DNA of 64,000 nucleotides from an uncultured Halocynthiibacter sp. (GTDB lineage Bacteria; Pseudomonadota; Alphaproteobacteria; Rhodobacterales; Rhodobacteraceae). Made by a program: the position numbers and the translations under genes. The notes below the pieces were generated by a model. It did not search any database and was not told where the DNA came from. It saw nothing but the letters and a program-made list of their open reading frames with translations. The stretch covers positions 62,001-126,000 of the forward strand of contig CANNCD010000004.1 of the NCBI GenBank assembly GCA_947503035.1, written 5' to 3'. Below, in pieces: positions 1 through 7,853 of the stretch (positions within the stretch are counted from its first letter, which is position 1; the number at the start of each line of letters is the position of its first letter).

Positions 1-178
1 TTGTCATTGTGGTTATTTTGCCTGCGTCAAAGGGTCGCGCCTGTATCGTTTGACTGTATATCTCAGATAGGTGGTCAACTCGACTATAGCTGATGCGGTG
101 CTGTTGGCGCAACCCAGTATCAAGAAAGCTGTATGGATGTATCAAATTCGAGACACCAGGAGCGCTTCTGATTAAGGG
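1..178. other. No gene recognised at the left edge
   Basis: I see no convincing reading frame, RNA or terminator here. It lies downstream of the MAPEG gene, which is transcribed towards it. The tail of a gene outside the window cannot be excluded. Confidence 0.4.
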
Positions 179-565
179 CTAGATGAGAGGCAGCAGCATG
201 ATGATCAAGCCGGCGATGGAAACAAACCACGCAATTGAACGCAACAACGGGACGCCGCAGATATATGCCGGCACATAGACGACGCGCGCCCAGAACCACA
301 TCGCAGCCCCCAACGCGGTTACCTCGGTTCCCATTTCAGTAACCGAGAGTGCCAGCGAGACGGCGACAAACCCGACGAACGTCTGAAGAAAATTCACAAG
401 CGCACGTTCCATGCGTGCGGCCGTTGCGTTTTGATCGCGCGGGATGTCGCGGGCACCCAGCGCCCAGCCGATCCCCTTACTTAGATCGCTGAGAGTGGCC
501 TGAATGGCGATGTGGCCCAAAAGAAGCAATACGCCCCAGACAAGGTATTGGAGTTCAGGTGTCAT
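179..565 (-). CDS. MAPEG family membrane protein
   Basis: A 128-residue protein with four predicted membrane segments, at about residues 5-25, 55-75, 80-100 and 105-127. This size and layout fit MAPEG (membrane-associated eicosanoid/glutathione metabolism) proteins. An RN-type patch (PRDQNATAARMERALVNF, about residues 42-59) matches the conserved loop of bacterial MAPEG proteins. The ATG is preceded by AAGGAA seven bases upstream. It lies 45 bases after a small exported ORF and downstream of an AraC-type regulator on the same strand, so the three may form one transcript. The substrate of bacterial MAPEG proteins is mostly unknown, and no specific reaction is proposed. Confidence 0.75.
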   Translation of the reverse strand: MTPELQYLVWGVLLLLGHIAIQATLSDLSKGIGWALGARDIPRDQNATAARMERALVNFLQTFVGFVAVSLALSVTEMGTEVTALGAAMWFWARVVYVPAYICGVPLLRSIAWFVSIAGLIIMLLPLI

Positions 566-610
566 GTGTGGATTCCTTGGTAAAATAAATCGGGTTGCGG
601 GCGTGGGGCG

Positions 611-760
611 TCACTGTTCTGTCTTCGGGCACAGGGTTAGTGGGGCGCAAAAGGTGCCGTCCGAAGGGAAATCAAGGGGCGGCCACTGAGGCGCAAGAAC
701 AGCGTGAGCCTGAGACATTTGACCAAGGACAATAACAGTGATGAGGACTATACGGGGCAT
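611..760 (-). CDS. Small exported peptide (49 aa), unknown
   Basis: ATG at 760 is preceded by GGAG with a 7-base spacing, and the frame runs 49 codons to a TGA. The first 20 residues look like a Sec signal peptide: Met-Pro-Arg, then a hydrophobic run, ending AHA. The predicted mature part is about 29 residues, rich in Pro, with two cysteines (38 and 44). It sits 76 bases after the AraC-type gene and 45 bases before the MAPEG gene on the same strand. I do not recognise the family. A chance ORF is possible, but the ribosome site plus signal peptide argue for translation. Confidence 0.5.
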   Translation of the reverse strand: MPRIVLITVIVLGQMSQAHAVLAPQWPPLDFPSDGTFCAPLTLCPKTEQ

Positions 761-836
761 TGAGCATCTCCAAGTTTGCGGGTGGATGCCTAAGCCCTAG
801 AATGGTCTTCTCTGCTGCGCGCGCCGAGTTCTAAAA

Positions 837-1904
837 TCAGTGCATGTTTACAGAAATCGAAGAGGTTTTTTCAGAATCAGCAAAGGCCGAGGCCATCGAC
901 GCGCGCCTGTACTCCGTTGGGCTTTGACCGGTCGCGTCCCGAAAGGCGCGGTTGAAAGGGCCCACAGATGCAAATCCGACTTCATATGCGACTTCAAGCA
1001 CCGAAACATTCATCTGGGTCGGATCACTCAGCGTCGTGCAGGCCGCTTTGATGCGGGCCTGATTTATGAAACTTGAAAAATTCCGATAGCCCAAACCCTT
1101 GTTGATCGCGCTGCGCAGACGATGTTCAGGTACCGCGAGACGCTCCGCAAGCGCCCCGATGGTGAGCCCTTCTTCGCGCCAAATGTCGGCGGACATTGCC
1201 GCCTGAATACGTGCGATCAGGGATGGATCTGAAAATGCGGCCTTTGCGGGATCGGGCGTGGCTCGGGCTGGGGGCACCACCCCGGGCCAGCGGCTTGCCT
1301 CGGGCTGAAGCAGCCAAGCCGCAAACACCATTGTTACGATCAGAGTGCTGGCCGATTGCAATATTGCAAGCATACCGCTGGCTGCTTCAAGCAGGGTTGT
1401 GCTTTCGCTTGTGGTGGAAAACAAGGCGAGGCCCGCAATCGCGATGGCAAAGCCCGGGCGCGCATGACAGCGGCATTCGACCAGATCGTCGCGGGTCGAC
1501 CAAAGTGAAAGGCCAACCAGCCCCCCAAAGAGAAGCATCGCCATTGCCGCACAAAGCGGTATCGTCCCCCAGAGCACCGCATCGATATAATGCGCCGCAG
1601 ACGTCACAAGGGATGCGGTGATCCATGGCCAGCGGCGGCCCGGCGCATCCAGAAATATGGTCACGATGAGCCACGTCACCGCAGCTGGGCTAAAGCTTGC
1701 TAGGACAGTCAGAGTGCCCTGTGCTATCGGGCCATGGTCGATCGCCATGGCCGCGGTATCGATCAAGAATGCCCCTTCGGTCAATGCGACGGCCGAAACG
1801 GACAGGCGACCTTCGCGGCCAATTGGGGCCTGCCACAGGAGCAGCGCCAACAGTGCCATGAGAGCAATCGCACCGCCACGCAGTGCTAGATCAAGGTAAA
1901 TCAT
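837..1904 (-). CDS. AraC-family regulator with N-terminal membrane domain
   Basis: About 355 residues. The N-terminal 200 or so hold several hydrophobic membrane segments (e.g. LALRGGAIALMALLALLLW and further segments to about residue 200). The C-terminal 100 residues are an AraC/XylS double helix-turn-helix: IGALAERLAVPEHRLRSAI is the first HTH, and VAYEVGFASVGPFNRAFR with GQSPTEYRR the second. Such proteins usually sense a signal at the membrane and activate nearby genes, so the 49-aa ORF and MAPEG gene just downstream are candidate targets. I chose the ATG at 1904; an in-frame TTG at 1925 would add seven residues. Neither has a strong ribosome site. Confidence 0.8.
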   Translation of the reverse strand: MIYLDLALRGGAIALMALLALLLWQAPIGREGRLSVSAVALTEGAFLIDTAAMAIDHGPIAQGTLTVLASFSPAAVTWLIVTIFLDAPGRRWPWITASLVTSAAHYIDAVLWGTIPLCAAMAMLLFGGLVGLSLWSTRDDLVECRCHARPGFAIAIAGLALFSTTSESTTLLEAASGMLAILQSASTLIVTMVFAAWLLQPEASRWPGVVPPARATPDPAKAAFSDPSLIARIQAAMSADIWREEGLTIGALAERLAVPEHRLRSAINKGLGYRNFSSFINQARIKAACTTLSDPTQMNVSVLEVAYEVGFASVGPFNRAFRDATGQSPTEYRRASMASAFADSEKTSSISVNMH

Positions 1905-2014
1905 CGTTGGCTTGGTCCCGTTCAAAGTCTCGCGTTGAATACACTGTACCGTGATCTGGCCGTTCCCGCGCGCCGATTTCTAAAAACAATGCCCCGATTT
2001 CGGAATTTGATCAG

Positions 2015-2509
2015 CTAGTCCGCGAAGGGCTTTACGTTCTGCGCCGCAAGCGAATAGCCCACTTCTGCCAGATGGGTGTGGACCGTCGAGACGCCTAATG
2101 CACCGGTGACATGCACGGCTTCATACAGGCCGGCAGATTGAAACGGCCGATCTGTCGTCACCAAAACCAGCTGATTTGCAGGCGGGGGAGGCACATGGAC
2201 GCAGGCCCCAACAAAGGGCACCAGAATAAATGATCTGATCCCAGTACCAGAATGATCCAGCGGCACAACAAACCCCGGCAGGCGCACCGTTTGACCATTC
2301 CAATCGGCGCGAAGGCCGCTTGAAGGCGGTTGTTGCGCAGATAGTGGGGCTATTGTGTGGTCGATAAGCCCCTCAAACACGGGGGCGGGGGGCGTCGTGC
2401 CCACGGGCACAAGATCGGTCCAAGCCAGATCAACAAACCCCTTGGCGCGCGTGACCCGCGGCATGATCGCCGCAGCAGTCAGACCCGCCAAGATGTCGCG
2501 CCGGTTCAT
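2015..2509 (-). CDS. DUF3299 protein, Tat-type signal (ZrgE-like)
   Basis: A 164-residue exported protein starting MNRRDILAGL, a twin-arginine signal, with the mature domain from about residue 23. The body is a DUF3299 domain with the hallmark GAC(V/I)H followed by PPPPANQL, shared with the gene just upstream. Its ATG overlaps the upstream TGA (ATGA), indicating translational coupling; a longer upstream frame exists but would overlap that gene heavily. It is the last gene of the ZrgA-ATPase-permease-DUF3299-DUF3299 operon. The biochemical role of DUF3299 is not established. In the Vibrio cholerae zrg system, as I recall, the D/E genes were not essential for zinc uptake. Confidence 0.8.
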   Translation of the reverse strand: MNRRDILAGLTAAAIMPRVTRAKGFVDLAWTDLVPVGTTPPAPVFEGLIDHTIAPLSAQQPPSSGLRADWNGQTVRLPGFVVPLDHSGTGIRSFILVPFVGACVHVPPPPANQLVLVTTDRPFQSAGLYEAVHVTGALGVSTVHTHLAEVGYSLAAQNVKPFAD

Positions 2510-3024
2510 CCCTCGCTTTCCCAGACGTATATTTCCATCGCGTCCGCATGAAGAAGATACCCCGTATCCGCGACTTCGGTCGCTTGGATTTCGTGGGACA
2601 TTGTGCCGGTCACCCAGACGGCCTCCCAAAGATCATCGCTTGGCCATGGGGTGTCGGTGGTGACAAAAACCAGCTGATTTGCGGGGGGCGGCGGCGTGTG
2701 GATGCAGGCCCCGACATAGGGCACAAGGACGAAGCTGGTGATGCCCGCATCTGTGATATCAATCGGAATGATAAAACCAGGCATCTTGATATAGGCCCCG
2801 TCAAGCGCGGGGTTCAGTTTCGTCGCGTTCTCGTCAAAGATCGGACGCCAGTAATCGTTTTCCTCGTCAAGGATCCCTTCGCCGATGATCTCGGAGTACG
2901 GCACCCCTGGCGGGACGAGCTCTTCCCACATGATTTCTCTGGGGGTATTGGCCCAAGCAGTGTTGGGCAGGGCCGCGCTGGCCAATGCGGTTGTGATCAT
3001 TTGACGACGTGAAAGACGCATCAT
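2506..3024 (-). CDS. DUF3299 protein, Tat-type signal (ZrgD-like)
   Basis: A 172-residue exported protein. The N-terminus has SRRQMI followed by a hydrophobic Ala-rich stretch and AWA, a twin-arginine export signal. The DUF3299 core contains MPGFIIPID, LVPYVGACIH and PPPPANQLVFVTTD. The paralogue immediately downstream has the same motifs, so the pair looks like an old tandem duplication. It follows the permease gene by 15 bases and overlaps the next gene by 4. Tat export suggests folding or metal loading in the cytoplasm before export; this is inference. Likely part of the zinc-regulated Zrg-like system. Confidence 0.82.
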   Translation of the reverse strand: MMRLSRRQMITTALASAALPNTAWANTPREIMWEELVPPGVPYSEIIGEGILDEENDYWRPIFDENATKLNPALDGAYIKMPGFIIPIDITDAGITSFVLVPYVGACIHTPPPPANQLVFVTTDTPWPSDDLWEAVWVTGTMSHEIQATEVADTGYLLHADAMEIYVWESEG

Positions 3025-3039
3025 TCGTACCCTTAAATC

Positions 3040-4290
3040 CTAGTTCCGGACCATCATACCATCCGCAAGCGACATGCGGTAGGCACGCAGTGCGGGAACC
3101 ACGCTCACAATTGCGCCAGCGGCGATGACCGCGCCCAAAACCCAGAGTTCATGCAGGGTCGGCGGGGTGATCGGTATCCAAAGCCCAAAGACCGCGTCGA
3201 TCATCGGTTGTCCAATGAAAAGCCCGATATAGAGCAATCCAAGACCCAAAATTGCACCAATGGCCGCCATCACACTCGCCTCAAGAACCAGTAATCCGAT
3301 GATGGTGCGTGGCCGCGCGCCCATTGCGCGAAAGATCGCCATTTCGCGACGCCTTTCGTTCAGGCTTGAGAATATCGTCGCCATCATGCCGATCAATGCA
3401 GTGACGACGACCATGGCCGAAACGGCGATCAAGGCGGTCTCGGCGATCCCGACGATTTGCCACAATTCCTGAAGGGCGACACCCGGTAGAATGGCCAACA
3501 ACGGCTCTTGAGCATATTCGTTTATCGACCGCTGAAGACCAAAGACCTGAAGGCGGCCTTTGACGCCGACCAGCGCCGCGGTGATCGCTTCGGGTTCAAG
3601 GTCCATGGTGCGGATGACCTCGGCGGGTGTGGTGTGACCGGGGATTTTCGCACCACTGTTCCAATCGACGTGGATCGCCTCGATGGCACGCAGGCCGACA
3701 ATCACGGTGCGATCGACGGGCGTGCCCGTTTTGGCGAGGATACCAGAGACGCGAAACGGCTGATCCTTGTGGTCGCTGAATGATGCCAGCCCATGGGACA
3801 CAATGATCGGATCGCCAATGTCATAGCCAAGGGTTTCCGCAACATCGGCCCCCAGAACCGTGTCATAGAGATCATCCATGACCGCCCCGTCCTGTACCAC
3901 AAGGGATTGGCCGGACCGATATTTGTACCGGTCGAAAAACGCGGGCGTGGTACCCATGACGCGGAATTGGCGGTGGCTGTCGCCAAGGGAAATCGGCACG
4001 ATCCAATCGACCGCGGCGTTGTTTGCGATGTCGGTATAGCTTTGCCATGTCATATTGTTGGTCGCGTTGCCGATGCGGAAAACGGAATAGAGCAGCAATT
4101 GCACCGATCCCGACCGCGCCCCAACAATCAGATCGGTACCCGAAATCGTGTCGGCAAAGCTGGCCTTGGCGCCGGTGCGCACCTTTTCGACACCCAGAAA
4201 CAAGGCCACCGAAAGGGCAATCGCCAAGATGGTCATCCCAACAGTCAGGGCGCGCGCCATCAATGAAGCAAAGGCAAGACGAAGGATCAT
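3040..4290 (-). CDS. ABC transporter permease, FtsX/MacB type (ZrgC-like)
   Basis: 416 residues with the FtsX/LolC topology: one N-terminal membrane helix (about 15-35), a large extracytoplasmic domain (about 40-270), then three helices (about 275-300, 325-350, 375-400). The conserved ERRREMAIFRAMGAR segment before the third helix is typical of FtsX-family permeases. It overlaps the ATPase gene by four bases (ATGA) and precedes two DUF3299 genes. By order it is the ZrgC counterpart of the Vibrio zinc system. LolCE-type lipoprotein transport or an efflux pump is the alternative for this fold, but the His-rich partner and Zur-like box argue for metal handling. Confidence 0.8.
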   Translation of the reverse strand: MILRLAFASLMARALTVGMTILAIALSVALFLGVEKVRTGAKASFADTISGTDLIVGARSGSVQLLLYSVFRIGNATNNMTWQSYTDIANNAAVDWIVPISLGDSHRQFRVMGTTPAFFDRYKYRSGQSLVVQDGAVMDDLYDTVLGADVAETLGYDIGDPIIVSHGLASFSDHKDQPFRVSGILAKTGTPVDRTVIVGLRAIEAIHVDWNSGAKIPGHTTPAEVIRTMDLEPEAITAALVGVKGRLQVFGLQRSINEYAQEPLLAILPGVALQELWQIVGIAETALIAVSAMVVVTALIGMMATIFSSLNERRREMAIFRAMGARPRTIIGLLVLEASVMAAIGAILGLGLLYIGLFIGQPMIDAVFGLWIPITPPTLHELWVLGAVIAAGAIVSVVPALRAYRMSLADGMMVRN

Positions 4291-4988
4291 GCGGCACCTC
4301 GTGTCGTTTGGGCGATTTCATTCATCGATAGGGTGCGGTCGAATTGATCCGCCAGACGGGCGTCGTGGCTGACCATCAATAGGGTCGTGTCATGGGCGCG
4401 GGTTTGGGCAAACAGAAGGTCCAGAAACGCCCCTTGCGTCGCCGCATCAAGCGCCGAAGTGGGTTCGTCCGCAATGATAAGCGGCGGTGCCCCAATCAAT
4501 GCTCGCGCGGCGGCGACACGTTGCTGTTGTCCCACGCTTAGGGTGCCAGCATGCGCCGTCATCACATCCGCCGGAAGGCCAAGATCACGACACAGGCGCG
4601 CCGCCTCACTGCGCGCATCCCCCGCGCGTTTTCGACGTTCAGGTGCAAATTGCAACGGCAGCAGGATGTTGTCCGCAACCGTGGCAAAGGGCAAAAGATT
4701 GAACTGTTGAAAAATCAACCCGATGTTCTCGGCGCGGAACGGGTCGCGCTGGGCCGCCGACAGGGACGCGATATCGGTGCCGTTGACAGCAATACGGCCC
4801 GAATTCGCCGAAACAGTACCGCATATCAGCGAAAGCAACGTGGATTTCCCAGAGCCGCTTTCGCCCAAAAGAAGAACAGTTTCGGACCGATCAAGCGAAA
4901 GGTCCGAAACCCGAAGATCAAACGCACCCGCGCCCGCCCAGCGAAAATGAACATTGTCGAGCCGAAGGATGGGGGCTGTGTTTGACAC
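4287..4988 (-). CDS. ABC transporter ATP-binding protein, LolD/MacB type (ZrgB-like)
   Basis: 233 residues with all ABC ATPase motifs: Walker A GESGSGKSTLL (about 39-49), Q-loop FQQFNLLPFATV, signature LSVGQQQRVAAARAL, Walker B LIIADEPTSALD and H-loop VSHD. This subclass pairs with FtsX-like permeases, as in LolCDE, MacB and FtsEX. The start is GTG, 13 bases after zrgA stops, with a weak ribosome site. It ends in an ATGA overlap with the permease. It powers the putative zinc-responsive transporter of this operon. Confidence 0.88.
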   Translation of the reverse strand: MSNTAPILRLDNVHFRWAGAGAFDLRVSDLSLDRSETVLLLGESGSGKSTLLSLICGTVSANSGRIAVNGTDIASLSAAQRDPFRAENIGLIFQQFNLLPFATVADNILLPLQFAPERRKRAGDARSEAARLCRDLGLPADVMTAHAGTLSVGQQQRVAAARALIGAPPLIIADEPTSALDAATQGAFLDLLFAQTRAHDTTLLMVSHDARLADQFDRTLSMNEIAQTTRGAA

Positions 4989-5001
4989 TCTTTATTCCCG
5001 T

Positions 5002-5664
5002 TTAGAACAGGTCGCTTAGATCAAGCGTGGGCGCATCGCGTTCAACTTCGAATGCCGTGGCACCTGTGTTTGAGATCACTTGTACCTCAACCTCTAGCGC
5101 ATTGGGGAATGAATCGAAATAGGCAAAGGTGATCGTGTCTGCCTTGGATGGATCGGCACAGGTCAAAAGGTACTCCGCATGGAATTCTGTGTGGCTTTCT
5201 TCGGCGTGATCATCATGGTGGTCGTCGTGATCGTGGTAGTCGTCTTTTTCATCATGATCATCATGATCATCGTGGCCGTGCTCGGCGTGATCGTCGTCGT
5301 GATGATCGTCATCATGATGTTCATCTTCGCCATGGTCATCGTGATGCTCTTCGCCCTCAAGCCCCGCATCTGCGGACACAATGTTACAACCCGCCGCCTC
5401 GGGGAAGACAAACAGGTCAAGCGCGCCATGAAGCATCTCGATGCCTGCGCCAACCGCAGCGATATCTTGGTCGGTTGTGGCCTCGTATTCAAAACCAACA
5501 ATATCCGCACCAGGGGCGTGAAGCTCCATCGCGATATCGTTGCCATCGATGGCGATGTTCAACTGGCCGACACCGTGTTCGTGCGCGTCCGCATGGCGGG
5601 TTTCCTCGGCCATCAGAGGTGTCGCAGCAAGCGAAGTCAGGGCGATCAGCGGGAGAATTTTCAT
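5002..5664 (-). CDS. zrgA: His-rich periplasmic zinc-binding protein, DUF2796/ZrgA
   Basis: 220 residues. A Sec signal peptide (MKILPLIALTSLAATPLMA) is followed by HADAHEHGVGQLNIAIDGN, the N-terminal signature of DUF2796/ZrgA proteins. Residues about 105-160 are an extreme His/Asp/Glu tract with many HDD and DHH units, evidently for metal binding. A conserved C-terminal DUF2796 half follows (LLTCADPSKADTITFAYFDSFPNALEVEV). ATG with AAGGATA eight bases upstream. It is the first gene of a five-gene operon and has an inverted repeat resembling a Zur site about 92-109 bases upstream. Established for the family: zinc-regulated periplasmic component of ZrgABCDE. The strong hydrophobic ORF on the opposite strand is a shadow of the His tract. 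Confidence 0.87.
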   Translation of the reverse strand: MKILPLIALTSLAATPLMAEETRHADAHEHGVGQLNIAIDGNDIAMELHAPGADIVGFEYEATTDQDIAAVGAGIEMLHGALDLFVFPEAAGCNIVSADAGLEGEEHHDDHGEDEHHDDDHHDDDHAEHGHDDHDDHDEKDDYHDHDDHHDDHAEESHTEFHAEYLLTCADPSKADTITFAYFDSFPNALEVEVQVISNTGATAFEVERDAPTLDLSDLF

Positions 5665-5755
5665 CAGAGTATCCTTGTAGGGCGGTCAAATTGCTGGGTG
5701 ACGTTGCATGTGGCGCGACGTGGCATCGGTCTGTTAACTTCTAATTTCGCTCAGT

Positions 5756-5773
5756 GTTACGTTATACAGTAAC
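5756..5773 (-). promoter_or_regulatory. Candidate Zur operator upstream of zrgA
   Basis: GTTACgttatacaGTAAC: five-base arms with partial inner symmetry, 14 of 18 positions matching the reverse complement. It resembles GTTAT/GTAAC-type Zur boxes. On the minus strand it contains TATAAC, which could be a -10 element, so a bound repressor would block zrgA transcription. Assigned from sequence resemblance and the His-rich zinc-type gene downstream. Confidence 0.45.
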
Positions 5774-5933
5774 TATATTCAATATGGCACATCCGCGATG
5801 GGCAAATGACCGCGCATTTGCCCCATCACCTTGATAATAATTCGAAAGTCAGATTTCGAAGCGACTGATCGAGGCACAGATTTGCCGTGGAAGTCCGTAT
5901 GGCATTCGAAAACTGGCGCTGGGCAGGTGGCGG

Positions 5934-7853
5934 GTGCCCGCGACGAATATGGTTTACGTCTTGCGATTTGAGATGGTTTGTTACTACGTTCGGGCGACAT
6001 CAGAGACGGGGAGAGAGCAGATTTCGATAGCAAGAACCATAGGGCGTTTGGTCGGTGGGCTCGTGGCTGTCGGGCTTTTTATTGGTCTCCTTGTGCTTCC
6101 GTTTATGGAAACCAAGATCCTTAAACGGGCCAATACGAGCGCCTATTCACAGCTTGAACTTGTCCGCGAAAGCCTTGATCAGAGGATCAAACGATTCGCC
6201 CCTTTGCCGCAACTGATTGCCCAGCAAAGCTCTCTTTTGGCGCTGTTGAAGGATGCCGAAAACGAAGGCCTCGTGCCCTTTGTGAACGAACAATTGCGGC
6301 TGTTGGCGATCAACATTGGTGGGACGGATGTGTATCTGATTGCCCCCAATGGCATCACCGTAGCCACCAGTAATTACCGCAGTGAACGATCGTTTCTCGG
6401 CAACAACTACGACTATCGCCCCTATTTCACGGATGCCATGGGCGGTGCCGCATCCCAGTTCCACGCGCTCGGCATCACGTCACGCGAACGTGGGTTCTTT
6501 TTCTCGGCACCTGTGGTCGATGGAACCGAAGTCGCCGGTGTTCTGGTCGTGAAAATGACGGTGGATATGATTGATGCTGCGTGGGGCGGGCTGGACAATG
6601 AAATTGTCGTCGCGGATTCCAACGGTGTGGTCTTTATGGCCAGTCAACCGGAATGGCGGTTCCGCACGCTTGTCCGATTATCCGCAGCCCAGAAAGAGAA
6701 GATTGAGACATCGCGGCAGTTCCCAATTGGTGCGCTTACGCCGTTGACGCAGACGCTTGATGTCGTGGGGAATGATGGCGTGCGCATGGACGTGTTCGAT
6801 GGCGACGAAACCGTCCCGTATTATACCCAAAGCGTCCCCGTCGCCCTTCGGGGCTGGCATGCGATTGTTCTGACGCCGGTCTCGGTGATCCGCACCCAGA
6901 CGTGGTACGCCGTGGCCTATTGGGGAACGTCTGTGTTTGTTCTGTTGCTGATCGCCTATCTGATTATGCAGCGCCAAGCCCAACGTCGCGAGGTAGAGCG
7001 CCTGCAAATGGCCGAACGTGATCTGTTGGAAAAGCGGGTGAATGAACGGACGCTTGAACTGAATACAGTCAATCGGAAACTGGTCAACAAGATCCAAGAT
7101 CACCAAGCCACCGAAGCCGAGCTGCGCAACACCCAAAAGGAACTGGTGCAGGCCGGCAAGCTCGCGTCGCTGGGGCAGATGTCCGCGGCGCTGTCGCATG
7201 AGATCAATCAACCGCTTGCGGCCATTCGGGCCTATGCGGGCAATGCGGTGGATTTTCTGGACAAAGACCGCACGGGCAATGCGCGTGAAAATATCGTCCA
7301 CATCTCGGATATGACCGACCGGATCGCACGGATTTCCAAACACCTGACCAATTTCGCACGCCAGTCGGGGGATACCTTGGGCGCGGTGTCCGTCGGTGAT
7401 GTTGTCGACGAGGCGATCACATTGGTCATGCCCAAGGTACGTAAAACCGGTGCCGAGATCGTGTTTGATCGCCCCGACACCGATTACACCATTATCGGCG
7501 GGCATCTTCGGCTGCAACAGGTTGTGGTGAACCTATTGTCCAATGGGATCGATGCGGGTGAGGCCGCGCCGACCGCCATCGTCCGTGTGCGCATTGATGC
7601 GACGCCCGATACGGTGTCGATCTTTGTGTTGGACAATGGCCCCGGCCTTGCGCCCGAGGTGGCGGACCAGATTTTCGATCCGTTCTTTACCACCAAAGAG
7701 GCGGGCAAGGGCATGGGGCTTGGGCTCTCAATATCCTTCAACATCATCGAAGATTTCGGCGGTAAGATCTTGGTCGCCAATCACCCAGACGGCGGCGCAG
7801 AGTTCGAATTGGTTCTGCAACGGACCCACCAAAAGCCAGAGGCCATCACATGA
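5934..7853 (+). CDS. dctB: Sensor histidine kinase, DctB type
   Basis: 639 residues. A membrane helix at about 37-57, an extracytoplasmic dCache/PAS-like sensor at about 60-320 and a second helix at about 330-350 are followed by a coiled linker and a catalytic core. The core has the H-box LSHEINQPLAAIRAYAGN, N-box NLLSNGIDA, G1 DNGPGLAP, F-box FDPFFTTK and G2 GMGLGLS. This matches the DctB C4-dicarboxylate sensor class, including HEINQPL. The next gene, a DctD-type regulator, overlaps it by ATGA. The GTG start at 5934 has AGGT five bases upstream; ATGs at 5949 and 5973 are possible. The neighbouring transporter is TAXI-type rather than DctPQM, so the ligand may not be a C4-dicarboxylate. Confidence 0.83.
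   Translation: MPATNMVYVLRFEMVCYYVRATSETGREQISIARTIGRLVGGLVAVGLFIGLLVLPFMETKILKRANTSAYSQLELVRESLDQRIKRFAPLPQLIAQQSSLLALLKDAENEGLVPFVNEQLRLLAINIGGTDVYLIAPNGITVATSNYRSERSFLGNNYDYRPYFTDAMGGAASQFHALGITSRERGFFFSAPVVDGTEVAGVLVVKMTVDMIDAAWGGLDNEIVVADSNGVVFMASQPEWRFRTLVRLSAAQKEKIETSRQFPIGALTPLTQTLDVVGNDGVRMDVFDGDETVPYYTQSVPVALRGWHAIVLTPVSVIRTQTWYAVAYWGTSVFVLLLIAYLIMQRQAQRREVERLQMAERDLLEKRVNERTLELNTVNRKLVNKIQDHQATEAELRNTQKELVQAGKLASLGQMSAALSHEINQPLAAIRAYAGNAVDFLDKDRTGNARENIVHISDMTDRIARISKHLTNFARQSGDTLGAVSVGDVVDEAITLVMPKVRKTGAEIVFDRPDTDYTIIGGHLRLQQVVVNLLSNGIDAGEAAPTAIVRVRIDATPDTVSIFVLDNGPGLAPEVADQIFDPFFTTKEAGKGMGLGLSISFNIIEDFGGKILVANHPDGGAEFELVLQRTHQKPEAIT

Noticed and set aside
5179-5772. Highly hydrophobic 197-codon frame on the plus strand
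   Set aside because: It is the antisense image of the zrgA His/Asp tract (GAT/CAT codons read as Ile, Met and Val on the other strand). The real gene is on the minus strand with a signal peptide and family match.
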